DNA from: Burkholderiales bacterium
GTDB taxonomy: Bacteria > Pseudomonadota > Gammaproteobacteria > Burkholderiales > Burkholderiaceae_C
Length of the DNA stretch: 41,811 nt
Assembly (NCBI GenBank): GCA_018969975.1
Contig: JAGWXI010000016.1
Location: forward strand, 1-41,811
Reading direction: 5' to 3'
Below, one piece after another: positions 1 through 8,762 of the stretch. Within the stretch, counting starts at the first letter, position 1. Each line of letters opens with the position of its first letter. The notes under the pieces were generated by a model. The model was not told the DNA's origin and did no database searches. It worked only from the letters and a program-made list of their open reading frames with translations. Both the position numbers and the translations under genes were made by a program.

Positions 1-135
1 CCCAAAAAGACGGAGTTCTCGAGTGAAAAAATTGTTTTCCCCCTTGGAAACGCCAATTTTCTCCAGTAGCATCAAGCCCGCTCGGAAGATTCGTCTTGAC
101 CGAGTTACGAAAATCACCTCTATAAGGAATTAACC

Positions 136-498
136 ATGGCAACTGCAAAAAAAGCAACGGCAAAAAAAGCCGCCCCTGCAAAGAAAACTGCTGCTAAAAA
201 AGCAGCCCCAGCTAAAAAGGCTCCTGCCAAAAAGGCTACTGCCAAAAAGCGCACACCTAACGCTGCTTTCATGAAAGCCATGACACCAAGCGCCGCTTTG
301 GCCGCTGTCATTGGCGCTACACCTGTACCCCGTACAGAAGTGGTGAGCAAATTATGGGTCTACATCAAAAAACACGGCCTACAAGACTCTGTCAACAAGC
401 GCAACATCAATGCTGACGAGAAACTCAAAGCCGTTTTCGGTAAAAAACAAGTCACCATGTTCGAGTTGGCTGGCTTGATTGGTAAACACCTGAGCTAA
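136..498 (+). CDS. SWIB/MDM2-domain protein with histone H1-like Lys/Ala tail
   Basis: Encodes 120 residues in two parts. Residues 1-40 are a low-complexity tail of repeated AKKA, PAKK and TAKK units, strongly basic and resembling the histone H1 C-terminal tail. Residues 45-120 match the SWIB/MDM2 fold, including the segment KLWVYIKKHGLQD and a C-terminal FELAGLIGKHL helix. Free-standing bacterial SWIB proteins are known from chlamydiae and Burkholderiales; a nucleoid or DNA-binding role is inferred from the tail and not demonstrated. The ATG is preceded by an AAGGA ribosome-binding site at about 124-128. The gene stands alone and ends at a bidirectional hairpin. The domain call is secure; the cellular role is not. 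Confidence 0.9.
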   Translation: MATAKKATAKKAAPAKKTAAKKAAPAKKAPAKKATAKKRTPNAAFMKAMTPSAALAAVIGATPVPRTEVVSKLWVYIKKHGLQDSVNKRNINADEKLKAVFGKKQVTMFELAGLIGKHLS

Positions 499-517
499 GC
501 ACCAGGTCTTGCAAAGA

Positions 518-543
518 AAAAGGGCTGCCTTGGCAGCCCTTTT
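518..543. terminator. Bidirectional Rho-independent terminator between SWIB gene and ThDP enzyme gene
   Basis: A near-perfect inverted repeat AAAAGGGCTGCC/GGCAGCCCTTTT lies 20 bases after the SWIB stop and 20 bases beyond the convergent stop at 563. The arms are A-rich outside and T-rich after the 3' arm, so it can terminate transcription in both directions. Confidence 0.85.
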
Positions 544-562
544 CTTTTGCTGTGTAGCTCTT

Positions 563-2269
563 TTAGGATTTAGCCAGCCTAGCAATTGCCGCTTCACGAA
601 TCGTCGTCAGTGTGGCGCGTGTCGTGATCACGTCTTCGTCGATCATCACCTCGATCAGGGTGCCCTCTGTACGGTCGATCGCCGCCTTAAAAGCCGCCTC
701 AAACTCATCGGTTCGTGTAATGCGCACCCCCACGTAACCATACGCCTGCGCCAATTGCGCGAAGCTTGGGTTCTTCAAATACGAGCCACTGGAGTGGTTG
801 GGGTACTCGCGCTCCTGGTGCATACGGATCGTGCCGTACACGCTGTTATTGAGCAACACAATGATGGTTTTAGCGCCATGCTGCACCGCAGTCGCTAACT
901 CTTGGCCATTCATCAAAAAGTCGCCATCGCCTGCGATGGTGAACACGGTCCGCCCCGTCAAGATACTGGCAGCGATACCAGCGGGTACTCCGTAACCCAT
1001 AGAGCCCGAAGTAGGTGCAAGTTGCACTTTGTGTCCATTTACCAAACCACGGTGCTTATGGAATCGATGCACCCAACTTGCAAAATTACCAGCTCCGTTG
1101 GTCAGTACGGCATCGTCAGGCAATAGCTTGCTGATGACCCCAACAATTTCGGGCATATCGATGCTGCCAGGCAATTTTTGCGGCTGCATATTGGCTAGGT
1201 AATCGGCATTGGCCTCGTTTGTCCATGCTTGCCAAGGCACGTCTTTGGGTGCATCGAGTACTTCGAGGGAACGTGCTGCGGCATTCATCGTGGCCAACAT
1301 CGCCAAATCAGCGTGGTAGACACGGTTGAGTTCTTCCGCGCTGGAATGGATATGCACCAGCTTCTGGGTAGGCTTTGGGGCTTGCAACAAGGTGTAACCA
1401 CTGGTGGTCATCTCGCCTAAGCGGGTGCCGATGGCCAAAATCAAATCGCTGTCGCGCACCCGTTGGGCTAACTTGGGGTTGATGCCAATGCCCACATCGC
1501 CCGCATACAGAGGATGGTGGTTGTCAAAGGTATCTTGGAAGCGAAACGCATTGCCTACGGGCAATTGCCAGTTTTCGGCAAAACGTTGTAAGGCCTGGGC
1601 AGACTGCGGTGTCCAACCACCTCCACCGGCAATCACAAAAGGCTTCTTTGCAGCCAACAGCATCTCGCGCAGTTGGCGCAAGCCACCCGGATCACACCAC
1701 GCCTGCACGGCTTCAACTCTCGGCACAGGACGTGCCGTAACTTCGCGCACCAACATGTCTTCAGGCAAAACCACCACCACGGGACCAGGCCGGCCATTCA
1801 TAGCGGTGGCAAAGGCTCGGGCTATGTATTCGGGTACGCGTTCAGGGTCGTCAATACGCTCGACCCGCTTGGCCATGCCTCGGGTACTGGGGCCAAAGAA
1901 GTTGAAGTAATCGACCTCTTGAAACGCTTCGCGGTCGCGAAAGTCGCTGCCGACGTCGCCTACAAACAAAATCATCGGCGTGCTGTCTTGGAAAGCTGTG
2001 TGGATGCCTACGGACGCGTTAGTAGCCCCTGGCCCCCGGGTAACAAAACAAATGCCAGGACGGCCACTCAAACGTCCTTGAGCGTCTGCCATATACGCTG
2101 CGCCGCCTTCTTGGCGATTAATCACAAATTGGATTTGGTCGCGGTAGGCATGAAACCCGTCCAACACCGCCAAGTAGCTCTCTCCTGGCACGCCAAAGGC
2201 ATGGGTTACACCTTGCTCGACCAAACACTCCACCAATAAATGGCCAGCAATTTGTTTTTTCATTCTCAT
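563..2269 (-). CDS. Thiamine-diphosphate-dependent enzyme, acetolactate synthase-like
   Basis: 568 residues with the three-domain layout of the acetolactate synthase/benzoylformate decarboxylase superfamily. The N-terminal pyrimidine domain has GVPGES at 26-31 and the likely ThDP-activating Glu54 in RQEGGAAYMA. The C-terminal domain carries the ThDP/Mg motif GDGDFLMNGQ (447 onward) ending in NN at about 474-475. A true biosynthetic AHAS catalytic subunit would normally sit next to ilvN and ilvC; here the neighbour is an MFS transporter 29 bases upstream on the same strand, so the substrate is probably not that of IlvB and is unknown. A second in-frame ATG at 2263 follows the GAGGAAG ribosome-binding site at better spacing and could be the true start. 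Confidence 0.85.
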   Translation of the reverse strand: MRMKKQIAGHLLVECLVEQGVTHAFGVPGESYLAVLDGFHAYRDQIQFVINRQEGGAAYMADAQGRLSGRPGICFVTRGPGATNASVGIHTAFQDSTPMILFVGDVGSDFRDREAFQEVDYFNFFGPSTRGMAKRVERIDDPERVPEYIARAFATAMNGRPGPVVVVLPEDMLVREVTARPVPRVEAVQAWCDPGGLRQLREMLLAAKKPFVIAGGGGWTPQSAQALQRFAENWQLPVGNAFRFQDTFDNHHPLYAGDVGIGINPKLAQRVRDSDLILAIGTRLGEMTTSGYTLLQAPKPTQKLVHIHSSAEELNRVYHADLAMLATMNAAARSLEVLDAPKDVPWQAWTNEANADYLANMQPQKLPGSIDMPEIVGVISKLLPDDAVLTNGAGNFASWVHRFHKHRGLVNGHKVQLAPTSGSMGYGVPAGIAASILTGRTVFTIAGDGDFLMNGQELATAVQHGAKTIIVLLNNSVYGTIRMHQEREYPNHSSGSYLKNPSFAQLAQAYGYVGVRITRTDEFEAAFKAAIDRTEGTLIEVMIDEDVITTRATLTTIREAAIARLAKS

Positions 2270-2298
2270 TCTTCCTCTATTAATTGGGCTAGGTATTT

Positions 2299-3513
2299 TT
2301 AGCTCTTGCCAGCCGAACGCTTGCCTACCCCTAAAGCAACCAAAACACTTAACAACATGACAAAAGCGCCCCCTACCAAAGTCAGCCCATACCAGCCACG
2401 GTCCATAAACACTCCGAATACCAAGGGCGAAATAGCAAAACCTACATCAAGACCAGAGTAGACCATGCCGTAGACACGTCCGGTAGCGCCCGAAGGCGTT
2501 GCTTTTTTGATCATCATGTCTCGCGACGGGCCGCCCACACCAACTGCAAACCCAGTAGCAGCCAAAATTACCATGGTTACGGCGCCGTTAAACCAGCCAC
2601 TGCCACACAAAGCCGTAAAAAAAGCCGCCAAACTCATGCAGGTTGCTACCACCCGGTCGCTGTGCAATGGCCAACGGGTAGCCACAAAACCACCCAAAAA
2701 CATTCCCGCAGCAGCACACAACATGTACGCAGTCAAAGTGAGTGTGGCCGCCTCAAAACTGACTTGGTACATAGCTTGCAGGATGGATGCTGAAAAAGTT
2801 TGTATGACAGCCAAAGTCATGGTTGAGAGAAGGAAAAAAGCAAAGCACCACCACACCACAGGAATTTTTAAGAATGCAAGGGAGTGCGCCGCGTTGGGAT
2901 CTTTTTCTGAGCGATCCACTGCTTGAGTCAGGATGGCGTCACTCTTGCACACCAGTAAAACCAAAATGCAAATAAAAACGCAAGCAGCCGCCACATACGC
3001 AGTACGCCAGTCGTACATACTACTGATGCCAACCATAAACAAGGGCGCTACTGCCCAGCCCAAATTGCCCGTCAGGCCATGTGCGCTAAAAGCGTATCCC
3101 AACCTTGTAGAAGACACTCTTTGGTTGAGGATGGTGAAATCCACCGGATGGAAGGATGCATTACCTACCCCAAATAGGATGGCAGCCCCCATCAATCCAC
3201 TGTAGCTTTGCGCTATAGAAACAGTAATACAAGCTAGCGCTAGCGTTCCAAGGGCGAAATACATCACAGGTCTTGCGCCCAATCGATCTACCAAAAAACC
3301 AGCAGATGCTTGACCAACGCCCGACACCACAAAAAACACGGACATCAGCAATCCGAGTTCAGAATAACTAAAACCAAATGTTTCTATGAATTTAGGAAAC
3401 ATCAGGGGCAAGAGCAGGTGCGAAAAGTGGGAGCTGGCATGGGCCAGACTCACCAAACCGATCACAGTTGCATCTTCTTGCCAAGAGGCATCAGCCTGGG
3501 CGAAAGTTGTCAT
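2299..3513 (-). CDS. Major facilitator superfamily transporter
   Basis: 404 residues, hydrophobic throughout with about 12 predicted membrane segments, so an inner-membrane secondary transporter. The stretch FLVDRLGARPVMY after segment 2 fits the MFS loop 2-3 signature (GxLaDrxGrkxxl). The start was set at ATG 3513 (MTTFAQ), which has an AGGA about 9 bases upstream; a longer frame to 3543 lacks a better site. It lies 56 bases after clpB and 29 bases before the ThDP enzyme, all on one strand, so it is probably co-transcribed with the enzyme and may move its substrate or product. Specificity cannot be read from sequence. Confidence 0.85.
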   Translation of the reverse strand: MTTFAQADASWQEDATVIGLVSLAHASSHFSHLLLPLMFPKFIETFGFSYSELGLLMSVFFVVSGVGQASAGFLVDRLGARPVMYFALGTLALACITVSIAQSYSGLMGAAILFGVGNASFHPVDFTILNQRVSSTRLGYAFSAHGLTGNLGWAVAPLFMVGISSMYDWRTAYVAAACVFICILVLLVCKSDAILTQAVDRSEKDPNAAHSLAFLKIPVVWWCFAFFLLSTMTLAVIQTFSASILQAMYQVSFEAATLTLTAYMLCAAAGMFLGGFVATRWPLHSDRVVATCMSLAAFFTALCGSGWFNGAVTMVILAATGFAVGVGGPSRDMMIKKATPSGATGRVYGMVYSGLDVGFAISPLVFGVFMDRGWYGLTLVGGAFVMLLSVLVALGVGKRSAGKS

Positions 3514-3569
3514 GGGACGAGATCCTACCCTTTGCGCCCACAAAGCGCGTCAGCAAGGGGACAAGGTCT

Positions 3570-6176
3570 CTAGGCTGCTGCCACCTTGGTGAAGCCAAAC
3601 TCCCCTGGAGCATGGACCGGATCGACACTGACCGCAATCCCGTCTTTAGGCATAAATTTGCCCTCAAGAAGAAGTTTGGACAGTGGATTCTCAATACGCT
3701 GCTGGATTGCACGCTTGAGAGGTCTTGCGCCATAAATTGGATCAAAGCCAACTTTGGCCAATTCCGCCAAAGCCTGAGGCGACACCACCAGCGAGAGATC
3801 CATCTTGCGCAAACGCTCGGACAAGATACCCAACTGGATATCGGCAATCCGCGCAATATGCTGGGCGTCTAAGCCGTGGAACAAGACAGTCTCGTCGATG
3901 CGGTTCAAAAACTCGGGACGGAAATGCGTTTTGAGCTCGTCCCACACGGCGTCTTTGACGTCTTGCGGATCTTGCCCCACCATGCTTTGGATGATGGGCG
4001 AACCAATGTTGGAGGTCATCACGATAACGGTGTTTTTAAAGTCCACCGTACGTCCTTGTCCATCGGTCAAACGACCGTCGTCGAGAACCTGCAACAGGAT
4101 GTTGAAAACATCGGGATGGGCTTTTTCAACTTCGTCGAGCAACAAAACGCTATAGGGTTTGCGGCGTACGGCTTCAGTCAAATAACCACCTTCGTCGTAG
4201 CCCACGTATCCGGGAGGCGCGCCCACCAAACGGCTGACCGAATGCTTCTCCATGAATTCGCTCATATCGATGCGGATCATGTGGTCTTCGCTGTCAAACA
4301 AAAAGCCCGCCAAAGCCTTGCACAACTCGGTCTTACCAACGCCGGTGGGGCCGAGGAACAGGAACGACCCAGTTGGGCGATTGGGGTCGCCCAAACCTGC
4401 ACGTGAGCGGCGGATCGCGTTGGACACGGCGGCGATGGCTTCTTCTTGACCGACCACACGCTGGTGCAACTTGTCTTCCATTTGCAGCAATTTGTCGCGC
4501 TCGCCTTGCATGAGTTTGGAGACAGGAATACCCGTGGCACGCGCGACCACTTCGGCAATTTCCTCAGCGCCGACCTGGGTACGCAGCAAACGGTGCAGGC
4601 CTTCTTTGGAAGATTTGGAATTCTCTTTTGCGTTGGCTTCTTTCAGCCGCTTTTCCAGTTCAGGCAACTTACCGTATTGCAACTCAGCGACTTTGTTGAA
4701 ATCACCTTTACGCGTCAGTTCTTCGATTTGGAAACGGATGCGGTCAATTTCTTCTTTGACTTGCGCGCCGCCTTGGGCAGAGGCTTTTTCTGATTTCCAA
4801 ATGTCTTCTAGGTCGGAGTACTCTTTGCCGACTTTGATGATCTCTTCTTCTAGCAACTCCATGCGCTTGATCGACGCTTCGTCCTTTTCTTTACGCACCG
4901 CTTCGCGCTCAATTTTGAGTTGTATCAAGCGGCGGTCTAACTTATCCATCACCTCCGGCTTGGAGTCGATTTCGATTTTTATTTTGGCGGCCGCTTCGTC
5001 GATCAAATCAATCGCCTTATCAGGCAAGAACCGATCAGTGATGTAACGGTGCGACAACTCCGCAGCAGCCACGATGGCGGGGTCGGTAATTTCCACACCA
5101 TGGTGGACTTCGTACTTTTCTTGCAAACCACGCAAGATCGCTATCGTGGCTTCTACAGAGGGTTCGCCAACGATGATTTTTTGAAAGCGGCGCTCTAAGG
5201 CGGCATCTTTTTCGATGTACTTGCGGTATTCGTCCAAGGTGGTGGCACCTACGCAATGCAACTCACCGCGCGCCAAGGCAGGTTTGAGCATATTGCCAGC
5301 GTCCATTGCGCCTTCGGCCTTGCCTGCGCCGACCATAGTGTGTAACTCATCAATAAAGACAATGGTTTGGCCTTCATCTTTAGCCAATTCGCTCAACACG
5401 GTTTTGAGTCGCTCTTCAAACTCACCACGAAACTTAGCACCCGCTAACAAAGACGCCATGTCCAAAGACAAGACGCGTTTGCCTTTGAGGGAATCTGGTA
5501 CTTCGCCCGCCACGATACGTTGCGCCAAACCTTCGACGATGGCAGTTTTACCAACACCAGGTTCGCCGATTAAGACGGGGTTGTTTTTGCTACGGCGTTG
5601 CAAGACTTGGATGGCTCGTCGAATCTCGTCATCGCGACCAATCACCGGGTCTAACTTGCCAAGGCGCGCGCGCTCGGTCAAATCCATGCAGTATTTCTTC
5701 AAAGCTTCGCGCTGGCCCTCTGCCTCTGCGCTTTGCACTTTCTCGCCGCCACGAACAGCGTTGACAGCCACTTCCAATGCTTTGCGATTCAAACCATTCT
5801 CACGCGCGAGCTTTCCCCACTCTGCTTTGTTGTCGCACAGAGCCAGTAGAAACAATTCACTGGCAATGTACTGGTCACCACGTTTGATCGAATCTTTTTC
5901 AGCCGCTTGGATAAGCGAGACCAAATCACGCCCGACTTGCACCTGCTCTTGGCCTTCTACTTTGGGCAAGCGGTGCATCGCAGTTTCAGCGGCATTTTGC
6001 AAGCCTTGAACATTGGCACCGGCGCGCTCTAATAGAGATTTAGGCCCATCGTCTTGGCGCAACATGGCTACCAACACGTGCGAGGGTTCAATGTAGGCAT
6101 GGTCGTTACCCAATGCCAAGGTTTGTGCCTCGGAAAGGGCTTCTTGAAATTTGGTCGTTAGTTTGTCAAGGCGCAT
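3570..6176 (-). CDS. clpB: ATP-dependent chaperone ClpB
   Basis: 868 residues, the usual ClpB length. It is a cytoplasmic hexameric disaggregase that works with DnaK. Order: Clp N-domain repeats (1 to about 145); first AAA+ module with Walker A GEPGVGKT (204-211) and Walker B VFIDELHT; a long coiled-coil M domain (about 400-530, rich in Lys/Glu); second AAA+ module with GPTGVGKT and [10 protein letters not shown]; then the C-terminal D2-small domain with [11 protein letters not shown]. The M domain separates it from ClpA/ClpC. A sigma-32-like promoter precedes it (see the separate entry), and GGAG lies 7 bases before the ATG. Confidence 0.98.
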   Translation of the reverse strand: MRLDKLTTKFQEALSEAQTLALGNDHAYIEPSHVLVAMLRQDDGPKSLLERAGANVQGLQNAAETAMHRLPKVEGQEQVQVGRDLVSLIQAAEKDSIKRGDQYIASELFLLALCDNKAEWGKLARENGLNRKALEVAVNAVRGGEKVQSAEAEGQREALKKYCMDLTERARLGKLDPVIGRDDEIRRAIQVLQRRSKNNPVLIGEPGVGKTAIVEGLAQRIVAGEVPDSLKGKRVLSLDMASLLAGAKFRGEFEERLKTVLSELAKDEGQTIVFIDELHTMVGAGKAEGAMDAGNMLKPALARGELHCVGATTLDEYRKYIEKDAALERRFQKIIVGEPSVEATIAILRGLQEKYEVHHGVEITDPAIVAAAELSHRYITDRFLPDKAIDLIDEAAAKIKIEIDSKPEVMDKLDRRLIQLKIEREAVRKEKDEASIKRMELLEEEIIKVGKEYSDLEDIWKSEKASAQGGAQVKEEIDRIRFQIEELTRKGDFNKVAELQYGKLPELEKRLKEANAKENSKSSKEGLHRLLRTQVGAEEIAEVVARATGIPVSKLMQGERDKLLQMEDKLHQRVVGQEEAIAAVSNAIRRSRAGLGDPNRPTGSFLFLGPTGVGKTELCKALAGFLFDSEDHMIRIDMSEFMEKHSVSRLVGAPPGYVGYDEGGYLTEAVRRKPYSVLLLDEVEKAHPDVFNILLQVLDDGRLTDGQGRTVDFKNTVIVMTSNIGSPIIQSMVGQDPQDVKDAVWDELKTHFRPEFLNRIDETVLFHGLDAQHIARIADIQLGILSERLRKMDLSLVVSPQALAELAKVGFDPIYGARPLKRAIQQRIENPLSKLLLEGKFMPKDGIAVSVDPVHAPGEFGFTKVAAA

Positions 6177-6210
6177 GGATGCTCCAGATTAGAAAAGTGC
6201 ATTACTTGCT

Positions 6211-6238
6211 AACTGAGGTTCTTTTGGGGTATTTCAAG
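6211..6238 (-). promoter_or_regulatory. Sigma-32 (RpoH) heat-shock promoter of clpB
   Basis: On the minus strand CTTGAAA (6232-6238) is an exact match to the RpoH -35 consensus. It is followed after 13 bases by CCTCAGTT (6211-6218), six of eight matches to the -10 consensus CCCCATTT. The predicted transcript starts near 6205, giving a leader of about 30 bases before the clpB ATG. Confidence 0.75.
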
Positions 6239-6257
6239 CGCACCCAACTGCGTTTAA

Positions 6258-6273
6258 CTTGACCTTCGTCAAG
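6258..6273 (-). terminator. Small hairpin directly after moaE, weak terminator candidate
   Basis: A 6-bp perfect stem CTTGAC/GTCAAG with a 4-base loop begins 2 bases after the moaE stop. The T tract is short (TTAAA), so at best it is a weak terminator separating the amino-acid/moco operon from the clpB promoter. Confidence 0.4.
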
Positions 6274-6275
6274 CT

Positions 6276-6749
6276 TTAGCAATTGCTGTTGGTAATACCC
6301 CAGCGCGACAGGGCAGCATCGTCACTCACGCGTGCATCAACCCAGCGCGCGCCATCTGTCGTGAACTCTTTTTTCCAAAACGGGGCTTGGGTTTTGAGGT
6401 AATCCATCAAAAACTCACATGCCTGAAAGCTCATGCCGCGGTGCGCCGAGGTGACTGCGACCAGAACAATTTGATCCTGGGGTTGCAAAACCCCAATGCG
6501 GTGGATCACCCTTGCACTGTAGATATCAAACCGCTTGGCAGCTTCCTCCATCATCGCGGTGATGGACTTTTCCGTCATGCCGGGGTAATGCTCTAACTCC
6601 ATGCTAGAGACAGTACTGCCCTCAGTACGTTCGCGCACGGTCCCCACAAAACTACACACCGCCCCGACCCGTGCATCATGCGCACGCAATTGCGCTAATT
6701 CATAACTGACATCAAAGTCTTCGGTTTGAATAGAAACGCTCAAGCGCAT
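6276..6749 (-). CDS. moaE: Molybdopterin synthase catalytic subunit MoaE
   Basis: 157 residues; E. coli MoaE is about 150. With MoaD it transfers two sulfurs to cyclic pyranopterin monophosphate to make molybdopterin in the cytoplasm. Seen: the FVGTVR segment near residue 34, the TSAHRGMSFQACEFLMDYLK block and FWKKE (124-128). Lys119 and Lys126 fall at the same numbers as the two catalytic lysines of the E. coli enzyme, from memory. The ATG lies one base after the moaD stop, so the two subunits are translated in tandem. It is the last gene of the alaA-to-moaE chain. Confidence 0.96.
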   Translation of the reverse strand: MRLSVSIQTEDFDVSYELAQLRAHDARVGAVCSFVGTVRERTEGSTVSSMELEHYPGMTEKSITAMMEEAAKRFDIYSARVIHRIGVLQPQDQIVLVAVTSAHRGMSFQACEFLMDYLKTQAPFWKKEFTTDGARWVDARVSDDAALSRWGITNSNC

Positions 6750-6750
6750 G

Positions 6751-7002
6751 TCAACCGCCTGTTACGGGTGGGAAAAAGGCCACTTCGCAGTTATCGAGCA
6801 AGGGCGCGCTTGCCTCGCATACCGATTGGTTCAGTGCCATGCGAACGGCACGCTCTGTCGACAGAGCATCTTGGTACTGTGTTCCTCGGGCGATCAACAC
6901 GTCTCGCAATGCAGCAACTGAGGTGGCATCTGTCTCCAACACCTCACTGGCGTGTCCTATCGCCTCACGAATAGACGCAAAGTAGCGCACCGTCACCTTC
7001 AT
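6751..7002 (-). CDS. moaD: Molybdopterin synthase sulfur carrier subunit MoaD
   Basis: 83 residues with a ubiquitin-like fold, starting MKVTVRYFASIREAIG and ending in the diagnostic Gly-Gly (PPVTGG), which becomes the thiocarboxylate that donates sulfur to MoaE. The start was set at ATG 7002, which has GGAG 8 bases upstream and forms an ATGA overlap with the moeA stop; an upstream GTG at 7011 would add only three residues. Translational coupling on both sides suggests balanced expression with MoeA and MoaE. Confidence 0.95.
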   Translation of the reverse strand: MKVTVRYFASIREAIGHASEVLETDATSVAALRDVLIARGTQYQDALSTERAVRMALNQSVCEASAPLLDNCEVAFFPPVTGG

Positions 7003-8234
7003 GCCATCCACTCCGCAAAAGAAATAAATTGCACCGTGTCGCCTCTTTTGATAGCCTGGCCAGCGGGGTTATCCACCACGCCGTCACCCCATACAGCAGA
7101 TGTCAAGACACCAGAACTTTGGTTAGGAAACAAATCCAAACCGCCTTGCGCATTGTGTTTCACACGCAAAAATTCACGGCGCTTGTCAGCACGTGGCCAA
7201 TCGAAATGGGCGGTGCGCTGGGAGCGTTGTATGTCCGTATTTTTAACGCCCTGCAGTGCCAACAAAAAGGGACGTACCAACAACAAGAAAGTAATAAAAC
7301 TCGATACAGGATTACCAGGCAAGCCCATAAAGTGACAAGCGCCATTTTTGCTATGAATACGTCCGTAAGCAAACGGCTTTCCAGGCTTGATCGCCAATTG
7401 CCATAAGTGCAAGCTACCCAAACGCTCTACGGCTGGCTTGATATGGTCTTCCTCGCCGACCGATACACCACCACTGGTCAAGATCAAATCGTGCGCTTGC
7501 GCAGCGCTTTGTAAAGCGTTCACCGTGGCTTCGCGTTGGTCGGGTACGACTCCTAAATCAGTTACCTCACAACCTAAGCGCTGCAACAACGCGCGCAAGA
7601 AAAATCGGTTGGAGTTGTAAATGGCACCAGCGGGCATCTTGTCAGGCGCAATGTCGCCCGGCATCACCAATTCATCCCCCGTAGAAAACAAAGCGACTCG
7701 TGGGGCTCGCGTCACTTGCAATTGCGCCAATCCCACGCTAGCAGCCATTCCCAAAGATGCAGGTGTGAGTCGATCGCCTTTTTGCAAAACCTTGGCTCCG
7801 CGCATCACATCTTCACCTGAGCGACGAATCCATTGACCCAAAGAGACGGCAGACTTCACCCGCACTTGGTTGTCATCGAGGGGTTCGCAGTCTTCTTGCA
7901 TCACGACCGCGTCTGCACCTTCGGGAATGGGTGCACCCGTAAAAATTCTTGCAGCTTCACCCGTATGCAAAGTTGTTCCGTGAGAACCAGCAGGAATACG
8001 TTGCGTCACTTTTAAAACGGCATCAGTTTTTACACAGTCAGCAAAACGCAGCGCGTAACCATCCATAGAACTGTTGTCTTGTGGTGGCACCTGCAATGCA
8101 GAGACGACGTCTTGCGCAAGCACGCGGCCATCAGCGTCAAAGGTAGATAGCGTTTCGGTGCGTGGCAGAGTTTGCGCATGCGCCAACAACTGCGGGAGCG
8201 CTTCGTCCAAGGTCAAGAGTGGGGGTCGGCTCAT
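6999..8234 (-). CDS. moeA: Molybdopterin molybdenumtransferase MoeA
   Basis: 411 residues, the same as E. coli MoeA. It inserts molybdate into adenylated molybdopterin. Seen: SMDGYALR near residue 55, the FTGAPIPEGADAVVMQED segment, the GDEL block (FSTGDELVMPG) and the MoCF_biosynth motif TSGGVSVGEEDH, followed by a C-terminal beta domain with MGLPGNPVSS. The start lies 3 bases after the mobB stop, and the stop overlaps moaD by ATGA. It is the middle gene of the molybdenum-cofactor block. Confidence 0.97.
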   Translation of the reverse strand: MSRPPLLTLDEALPQLLAHAQTLPRTETLSTFDADGRVLAQDVVSALQVPPQDNSSMDGYALRFADCVKTDAVLKVTQRIPAGSHGTTLHTGEAARIFTGAPIPEGADAVVMQEDCEPLDDNQVRVKSAVSLGQWIRRSGEDVMRGAKVLQKGDRLTPASLGMAASVGLAQLQVTRAPRVALFSTGDELVMPGDIAPDKMPAGAIYNSNRFFLRALLQRLGCEVTDLGVVPDQREATVNALQSAAQAHDLILTSGGVSVGEEDHIKPAVERLGSLHLWQLAIKPGKPFAYGRIHSKNGACHFMGLPGNPVSSFITFLLLVRPFLLALQGVKNTDIQRSQRTAHFDWPRADKRREFLRVKHNAQGGLDLFPNQSSGVLTSAVWGDGVVDNPAGQAIKRGDTVQFISFAEWMA

Positions 8235-8237
8235 AAA

Positions 8238-8762
8238 CTAATTTGGGTTGTATTCAAAACGGTCGGCATTAGCTAGTAGCCATTCGCATAGGGCATCGGG
8301 ATTATTTAAATCCATGATAGGCCGCAGAGTGGGAGTTGGTAATAGCGCTGGCGAGTCGGTTGCAATTGCCACAACAAAAACGTCTTCTTCATAACGCGTC
8401 GGTTGCCCGGATGCGTGACGCCAGACCTCCACTTTCAGCAAATCACTTTGCTTGAAGCCCTCCACCAAGACCCAGTCGACACCGTCGTAGACCTCTGCCA
8501 ACAAATGGTGCACCGATAGTTGCGCGGGTTGCTCAAATTGCCGCTGCAATACCAAGCGCTGGTCAGAGGCGACGACCACCTCAAATGCTCCAGCCTCCCG
8601 ATGCCGCCAACTGTCTTTGCCGGGGTGGTCTATATCAAAATTGTGGTGTGCATGTTTGACCACTGACACCCGCAACCCTCGCAAACGAAAAGCGCCAATC
8701 AACTGCTCAACCAAAGTGGTTTTGCCAGATCCTGAAAATCCCGCGAAAGCAACGACCTTCAT
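8238..8762 (-). CDS. mobB: Molybdopterin-guanine dinucleotide biosynthesis adaptor MobB
   Basis: 174 residues with an N-terminal P-loop, GFSGSGKTT at 8-16, followed by VVKHAHHNFDIDHPGKDS, the MobB signature. It is a GTP-binding protein thought to assist MobA in forming the guanine dinucleotide form of the cofactor. The start is ATG 8762, which overlaps the thrC stop as ATGA; a start at 8774 would lie inside thrC without a better site. mobA is not in this window. The family assignment is firm; the physiological need for MobB is generally modest. Confidence 0.93.
   Translation of the reverse strand: MKVVAFAGFSGSGKTTLVEQLIGAFRLRGLRVSVVKHAHHNFDIDHPGKDSWRHREAGAFEVVVASDQRLVLQRQFEQPAQLSVHHLLAEVYDGVDWVLVEGFKQSDLLKVEVWRHASGQPTRYEEDVFVVAIATDSPALLPTPTLRPIMDLNNPDALCEWLLANADRFEYNPN

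Noticed and set aside
96-126. TTGACC (96-101) and TATAAG (121-126) as a promoter for the SWIB gene
   Set aside because: The spacer is 19 bases and the -10 overlaps the AAGGA ribosome-binding site, leaving no room for a leader.
136-255. Lys/Ala codon repeats as a CRISPR or tandem DNA repeat array
   Set aside because: The repetition is protein-level low complexity with varied codons and no fixed unit or spacer.
3514-3569. Terminator between clpB and the MFS gene
   Set aside because: Only a 5-bp CTTTG/CAAAG stem without a following T tract is found.
5215-6009. 264-codon open frame opposite clpB
   Set aside because: It lies fully within the well-conserved clpB coding region on the other strand and resembles no family.
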